Positions 5,841 through 9,482 of a DNA stretch of 9,482 bases are shown in pieces; within the stretch, counting starts at the first letter, position 1; every line of letters begins with the position of its first letter. The notes under the pieces are model-generated. The model did no database searches and was not told the DNA's origin. It was given only the letters and a program-made list of their open reading frames with translations. A program made the translations under genes and the position numbers. Origin of the DNA: Clostridia bacterium (GTDB taxonomy: Bacteria; Bacillota; Clostridia; Christensenellales; Aristaeellaceae). The stretch is from assembly GCA_017537105.1 (NCBI GenBank), contig JAFWBZ010000389.1:1-9482 (forward strand), read 5' to 3'.

Positions 5841-7852
5841 GCGGGGCGCAGCGCGAGCCCGGCAATCCGCTTCCGCCGGACTGGGGCGATTTCAACGCGA
5901 CGGTGGACCGGGAGCTCATGCAGAACGAGCAGTTTCCCTACGTGCCGGACGACATGAACTACGTCCATCTGAATCCCAACCTGGAGTGGAAGATCGCCAA
6001 CCTGCCGGACTCCCCCGGCTGCTACCTGATGAAGCACCAGGGCGAGATCATCTACGTGGGCAAGGCGAAGAACCTGAAGAACCGGGTCAGCCAGTACTTC
6101 CGGCCCAGCCGCAGCCACACCCCCAAGGTGCGGGCCATGGTTTCGAAGATCGACGATTTCGACATCATGCTGGTGGACGGCGAGCTGGAGGCCTTCACGC
6201 TGGAGTGCAACCTCATCAAGCTGCACATGCCCCACTACAACATCCTGCTGAAGGACGACAAGCACTACCCCTTCCTCCGCGTCGATCTCCGGGAGCGCTA
6301 TCCCCGGGTGACGCTGGTGCGGCGGCAGGAGAAGGACGGCGCGAAGTACTTCGGCCCCTTCCAGGGGGCCACGGTGGTCCGCGAGGTGCTGGACGTGGTG
6401 CGCATGGTGTTTCCCATCCGCACCTGCAACTGGACGATCCGCCCGGATAAGCCCCGCCGCCCCTGCGTGCACCACCAGATCGGGCAGTGTCCCGCGCCCT
6501 GCGCCGGACTGATCCCCGAGGAGGAATACCGCGAAACCATCCACCGCGTGATGGACTTTTTGAACGGCAAATACGCCCCGGTGCTGGACGAGCTCCGGCG
6601 CCGGATGGCGGAGGCCGCCGCCGAGATGAATTACGAGCGCGCCGCCGTGTACCGCGACCGCATCCGGGCCGTGGAGGCCGTGATGCAGAAGCAGAAGGCC
6701 ATCTCCACCGCCCAGGGAGACCAGGACATCATCGCCGCCATGCCCCACGACGCCGACGCCATGGTGCAGCTGATGTTCGTGCGCTCGGGCCGGCTGATCG
6801 GCTCGGAGCGCTTCACGCTGGAGGGCGCGGGCGACGAGGCCATGGGCGACGTGCTGACCCAGTTCATCCTGCAATACTACGACCTGGAGACCATGCCGCC
6901 CCAGGATCTGCTGCTGTCGGTGATGCCGGCGGAGAAGGAGGTCATCGAGCAGCTGCTGACCGAGCTGCACCGGCGCCGGGTCTACCTGTCCGTGCCGGTG
7001 CGCGGCGAGAAGCGCAAGCTGGTGAACATGGCGCTCAAAAACCTGAAGGACGACATGCACAAGCTGGACCGGCGAAACGCCAGCAGCTACGCCCGCACCA
7101 CCGGTGCGCTGGAGGAGCTGCAATACGTGCTGAACCTGGAAAAGCTGCCCCGGCGCATCGAGGGCTACGACATCTCCAATACCCAGGGCGCGCTCTCCGT
7201 AGCCAGCGAGGTGGTGATGGTGGACGGCCTGGCGGCGAACCGGGAATATCGCCGGTACCGGATCAAGACCGTGGAGGGCGCCAATGACTTCGCCTCCATC
7301 GCCGAGGTCATCCACCGGCGGCTGTCCCACGGCCTGCGGGAGCTCGAGGAGCGGCAGGCGCAGGGACTCGACCCCGAGGGCGGCAAGTTCTCCTGGCTGC
7401 CGGACCTGATCCTGATCGACGGCGGCCGGGGCCAGGTCGCCGCGGCCCAGGAGGCCATGCGCGCGCTGGGGCTGGACATCCCCATGTTCGGCCTGGCCAA
7501 GCGCATCGAGGAGATCGTGCTGCCCGACGAGGAGGAGAGCCTGCTGCTGGACCGCCACAGCAACGCGCTGCACCTGATCCAGCGCGTGCGCGACGAGGCC
7601 CACCGCTTTGCCATCATCCACCACCGCACCCTGCGGGGGCACGCCTCCATCGCCTCCCAGCTGGACGGTGTGCCCGGCGTGGGCGAAAAGCGCCGCCGGG
7701 CCATCCTGCGGCACTTCAAGACCGTGGAAGCCCTGCGGGCCGCCTCGCCCGAGGAGATCGCCCAGGCACCCGGCGTGCCGAAGAAGGTGGCGGAGGCCGT
7801 GTTCCGGTTCCTGCACGAGGCGGAGGCGCCGGAGGAGACCCGGGATTCCTGA
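5837..7852 (+). CDS. uvrC: UvrABC excinuclease subunit C
   Basis: UvrC makes both incisions in nucleotide excision repair after UvrA and UvrB have located a lesion. Domains in order: GIY-YIG nuclease (about residues 53-137) with Tyr63, Tyr73, Arg83, Glu123 and Asn135 at the catalytic positions; four cysteines C197, C210, C218 and C222, spaced like the Fe-S cluster ligands of UvrC; a UVR helix pair for UvrB contact (about 246-280); and the RNase H-like nuclease with Asp445, Asp528 and His589; then a tandem helix-hairpin-helix (about 608-660). Start GTG 5837 follows AGGAGGG (5823-5829) by 7 bases and overlaps the permease stop as GTGA. This gives 671 residues against the usual 600-620: about 45 residues precede the normal start of the fold, and about 20 are inserted at 500-520 between catalytic aspartates, a variation seen in other Clostridia. 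All catalytic residues are present. An ATG start further in is possible but lacks a ribosome site. Confidence 0.95.
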   Translation: MSGAQREPGNPLPPDWGDFNATVDRELMQNEQFPYVPDDMNYVHLNPNLEWKIANLPDSPGCYLMKHQGEIIYVGKAKNLKNRVSQYFRPSRSHTPKVRAMVSKIDDFDIMLVDGELEAFTLECNLIKLHMPHYNILLKDDKHYPFLRVDLRERYPRVTLVRRQEKDGAKYFGPFQGATVVREVLDVVRMVFPIRTCNWTIRPDKPRRPCVHHQIGQCPAPCAGLIPEEEYRETIHRVMDFLNGKYAPVLDELRRRMAEAAAEMNYERAAVYRDRIRAVEAVMQKQKAISTAQGDQDIIAAMPHDADAMVQLMFVRSGRLIGSERFTLEGAGDEAMGDVLTQFILQYYDLETMPPQDLLLSVMPAEKEVIEQLLTELHRRRVYLSVPVRGEKRKLVNMALKNLKDDMHKLDRRNASSYARTTGALEELQYVLNLEKLPRRIEGYDISNTQGALSVASEVVMVDGLAANREYRRYRIKTVEGANDFASIAEVIHRRLSHGLRELEERQAQGLDPEGGKFSWLPDLILIDGGRGQVAAAQEAMRALGLDIPMFGLAKRIEEIVLPDEEESLLLDRHSNALHLIQRVRDEAHRFAIIHHRTLRGHASIASQLDGVPGVGEKRRRAILRHFKTVEALRAASPEEIAQAPGVPKKVAEAVFRFLHEAEAPEETRDS

Positions 7853-7878
7853 ATCCACAAGCAGAGGAGGTTCCCCTC

Positions 7879-8469
7879 ATGGGAAAGTCGTTCTATCGCC
7901 TGGCCTGCAACGTCATGCGGCCCATCTACAGCCTGTTTCTGCCGGTGAAGGTGGAGGGGCTGGAGAACATCCCCGCCGAGGGCGGGTGCATCGTCTGCGC
8001 CAACCACATCTCCGCCCGCGACCCCTTCTACCTGGCCGTGCGCGTGCGCAACCGCATGCTGCACTTCATGGCCAAGGCAGAGCTGTTCAAGTGGAAGCCC
8101 CTGGCGGCGTTCATGCGCGGCCTGGAGGCCTTTCCCGTGGACCGCGGACACAGCGACCTGAACGCGGTGCGCACCGCCCTGAAGCTGCTCGCCGACGGGC
8201 ACGTGCTGGGCGTGTTCCCCCAGGGCACCCGCAGCCGGGACAATGCCCGCACGCCCATGCTCTCCGGCATCTCGCTGATCGCCCTGCGCTCCGGCAAGCC
8301 GGTCATTCCCGTGTACATCGGCGGCCCCTACCGCCTCTTCCGGCGCACGCCCCTGCGCATCGGGAAACCCGTGGACCTGTCAGGCTTCGGCCGCAAGGTG
8401 GACGGCGAGACGCTCAACGCCGCCACGCGGTGCATCGAGGAGGCCGTATGGTCCATGAAGGATGCCTGA
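7879..8469 (+). CDS. plsC: 1-acyl-sn-glycerol-3-phosphate acyltransferase
   Basis: PlsC transfers an acyl chain to the sn-2 position of lysophosphatidic acid, giving phosphatidic acid for phospholipid synthesis at the membrane face. The 196-residue product has the four family blocks in order: NHISARD (42-48) with the catalytic H-x4-D pair His43 and Asp48; FPVDRG (85-90); FPQGTRS (113-119); and VIPVYI (142-147). Gln115 replaces the Glu of the more usual FPEGTRS, a change found in other Firmicutes members. There is no long N-terminal membrane helix; the amphipathic start (residues 5-22) may dip into the bilayer. AGAGGAGG (7863-7870) lies 8 bases before ATG 7879. It starts 26 bases after uvrC and is the last gene before an AT-rich gap, so it probably ends the transcription unit, although no intrinsic terminator is clear. 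Confidence 0.93.
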   Translation: MGKSFYRLACNVMRPIYSLFLPVKVEGLENIPAEGGCIVCANHISARDPFYLAVRVRNRMLHFMAKAELFKWKPLAAFMRGLEAFPVDRGHSDLNAVRTALKLLADGHVLGVFPQGTRSRDNARTPMLSGISLIALRSGKPVIPVYIGGPYRLFRRTPLRIGKPVDLSGFGRKVDGETLNAATRCIEEAVWSMKDA

Positions 8470-8490
8470 TTTCCCGCTTTCCCGGGCATG

Positions 8491-8530
8491 AATCATACAT
8501 TTTGGTCTTTTTACGGTAAATTGTATGTTA
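8491..8530. repeat. AT-rich inverted repeat downstream of plsC
   Basis: CATACA (8494-8499) and TGTATG (8522-8527) are exact reverse complements, and flanking bases extend the match to 10 of 13 per arm (8491-8503 with 8518-8530). The centre is 14 bases between the extended arms. It could be a protein-binding site, since the arms repeat about 28 bases apart, or a weak transcript hairpin. It lies over the best candidate ispH promoter elements. Function unproven. Confidence 0.35.
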
Positions 8531-8603
8531 ATTCCAGAAAAGGTGCAGGAATTGCATCCGGGAGAATCGAAATAATACGGATAGCGTAATAGCGCGATTT
8601 TAT

Positions 8604-8630
8604 GCGGTAAACTGCTAACAGCTTTGCCGC
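8604..8630 (+). ncRNA. Stem-loop in the ispH mRNA leader
   Basis: Bases 8604-8614 (GCGGTAAACTG) pair with 8619-8630 around a CTAA loop, giving 11 pairs with one G-U wobble and one bulged C at 8622. A second smaller hairpin follows at 8632-8646 (GCGG with CCGC), ending directly at the ribosome site 8647-8653. An upstream pairing of 8584-8589 with 8600-8605 would compete with the first stem. This looks like structured 5' leader RNA, possibly controlling ispH translation. It matches no riboswitch class I can name, and a T tract is lacking. Confidence 0.4.
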
Positions 8631-8662
8631 CGCGGGAACGCTCCGCAGGGAGGTCGTTTTCC

Positions 8663-9482
8663 ATCACACGCATTGTGCTCGCGCGGCACGCCGGGTTCTG
8701 CTTCGGAGTCCGCCGCGCCGTGGAAACCGCGCAGGAGAGCGCTCCGGCCGTCACGCTGGGGCCGATCATCCACAATCCTCAGGTCGTTTCCGCGCTGGAG
8801 CGCAGGGGCGTCGTCAGCGTCGAGCGCCCGGAGGACGCCCGAGAGGGCGAGCGGGTGGTCATTCGCTCCCACGGCGTCGGGCGCGCGGATTGTGAAGCGC
8901 TGCGGGCGCGGGGCTGCGAGGTCATCGACGCCACCTGTCCCTTCGTGAAGCGCATTCACGACATGGTGCGGGACGCCTCGGACCGCGATCTTCCGCTGAT
9001 CGTGATCGGCGAGGCGCGGCACCCGGAGGTCTCGGGCATACTGGGCTGGACGGACGCTCCCGCATACGCGGTCCTGAACCCGGAGGACGTGGAGGCGCTA
9101 CCCCCGATGGACGCTGCCCGCGTGGTCAGCCAGACCACGATGGTCGAGGCCCGGTTCGAGGCGCTGTGCGATCTGCTGCGGGCGCGCATTCCCGCGCTGG
9201 ACGTCCACGCCACCATCTGTCCCGCCACCCGGGACCGGCAGCGCGAGGCCGCCGAGATCGCGGCGCAATCCGACGTGATGCTGGTCATCGGCGGCAGGGA
9301 GAGCTCCAACAGCCGCAAGCTCTACCGGCTTGCCGCGGATCTCTGCCGCAGGACGTACTTCATCGAGACCGCGGCGGAGCTGGGCGGGATCGAAATTCAC
9401 CCGTCCGATACCATTGGGATTACAGCCGGTGCTTCCACGCCGGATTGTATAATTAAGGAGGTTGTTGCAAGAATGAACGACA
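8663..9482 (+). CDS. ispH: 4-hydroxy-3-methylbut-2-enyl diphosphate reductase, 3' end beyond the window
   Basis: IspH is the [4Fe-4S] enzyme of the last MEP-pathway step, reducing HMBPP to IPP and DMAPP. The 273 codons seen cover the whole IspH domain: AGFCFGV with cluster ligand Cys13, IHNPQVV (His37), RSHGV (His70), DATCP (Cys92), GEARHPEV (His120), the TT pair 158-159, CPATRDRQ (Cys186), SSNSRKL (214-220) and TAGASTP (Ser258). The frame is still open at the edge; in many Clostridia IspH is fused to ribosomal protein S1 domains, and that may be so here. The start is odd: GGAGGT at 8649-8654 points to codon ATC at 8663, which aligns with the normal family start M-x-x-I-x-L-A. No ATG, GTG or TTG lies at a proper distance; GTG 8675 (spacer 21) would give a slightly shorter protein, and TTG 8624 has no ribosome site. 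Numbering here counts ATC as residue 1. Confidence 0.92.
   Translation, partial: MTRIVLARHAGFCFGVRRAVETAQESAPAVTLGPIIHNPQVVSALERRGVVSVERPEDAREGERVVIRSHGVGRADCEALRARGCEVIDATCPFVKRIHDMVRDASDRDLPLIVIGEARHPEVSGILGWTDAPAYAVLNPEDVEALPPMDAARVVSQTTMVEARFEALCDLLRARIPALDVHATICPATRDRQREAAEIAAQSDVMLVIGGRESSNSRKLYRLAADLCRRTYFIETAAELGGIEIHPSDTIGITAGASTPDCIIKEVVARMND

Larger units (their letters stand above)
8470..8662 (+). other. AT-rich intergenic leader between plsC and ispH
   Basis: These 193 bases contain no gene. The first 140 are far richer in A and T than the surrounding DNA, then composition returns to GC-rich near 8625. The region should hold the 3' end of the plsC transcript and a promoter for ispH. 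Candidate promoter pieces are poor: TTGGTC (8502-8507) with TATGTT (8524-8529) at 16 bases, or an isolated AATAAT (8571-8576). I see no textbook intrinsic terminator after plsC; the CCCG/CGGG stem at 8473-8486 has only four pairs and no T run. It does hold an inverted repeat (8491-8530) and two stem-loops before the ispH ribosome site. Confidence 0.7.

Noticed and set aside
5405..7858. Leftward open frame of 817 codons opposite uvrC
   Set aside because: A shadow of uvrC: the sense strand encodes every UvrC catalytic residue, while the antisense has no family resemblance and no ribosome site.
1..9482. CRISPR array, transposon ends, integrase, toxin-antitoxin pair, tRNA or rRNA
   Set aside because: No spaced direct repeats, transposase or integrase motifs, cloverleaf or rRNA signatures were found on either strand; the region is mostly housekeeping genes.

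Overview
The window is a GC-rich stretch of bacterial chromosome with strong GGAGG-type ribosome sites before nearly every gene and a TATAAT-type promoter at the head of the main operon. Gene content and order suggest a high-GC member of the Clostridia (Christensenellales- or Oscillospirales-like): an FHA protein next to a SEDS protein and a class B PBP, a YtrB-like ABC ATPase, uvrC with clostridial features, then plsC and ispH. This taxonomic placement is inference; no rRNA or tRNA is present.

Layout. At the left edge lies the start of a leftward TSUP (TauE/SafE) membrane transporter, cut by the window end. A 217-base divergent control region (226-442) carries a leftward extended -10 promoter and a rightward promoter (TTGCAA, 17 bp, TATAAT). 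Rightward, eight closely packed genes follow: FHA-domain protein, FtsW/RodA-type SEDS glycosyltransferase, class B penicillin-binding protein, a small DUF5655-like protein, ABC ATPase, its membrane partner, uvrC and plsC. Gaps are 37 bases or less, and the last ABC-permease and permease-uvrC junctions overlap by 8 and 4 bases, so 443-8469 probably forms one transcription unit. A 193-base AT-rich gap with RNA-type stem-loops then precedes ispH, which runs off the right edge.

How the genes fit together. The SEDS polymerase and PBP are expected to act as a pair making septal or side-wall peptidoglycan, with the FHA protein as a possible phospho-dependent adaptor. The ABC pair is a small exporter-type system. 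uvrC serves nucleotide excision repair, plsC phospholipid synthesis, and ispH the last step of the MEP isoprenoid pathway, which feeds the undecaprenyl carrier used by the wall machinery.

Two oddities stand out. The FHA gene has an in-frame TGA between its membrane-anchor leader and its FHA body. ispH has a good ribosome site but an ATC where ATG is expected. Each is explained by one base change, so each may be a real lesion, a sequence error or unusual decoding. I see no mobile element, CRISPR array, defence system or phage gene, and no clear candidate for a wholly new system; the remaining interest is regulatory.
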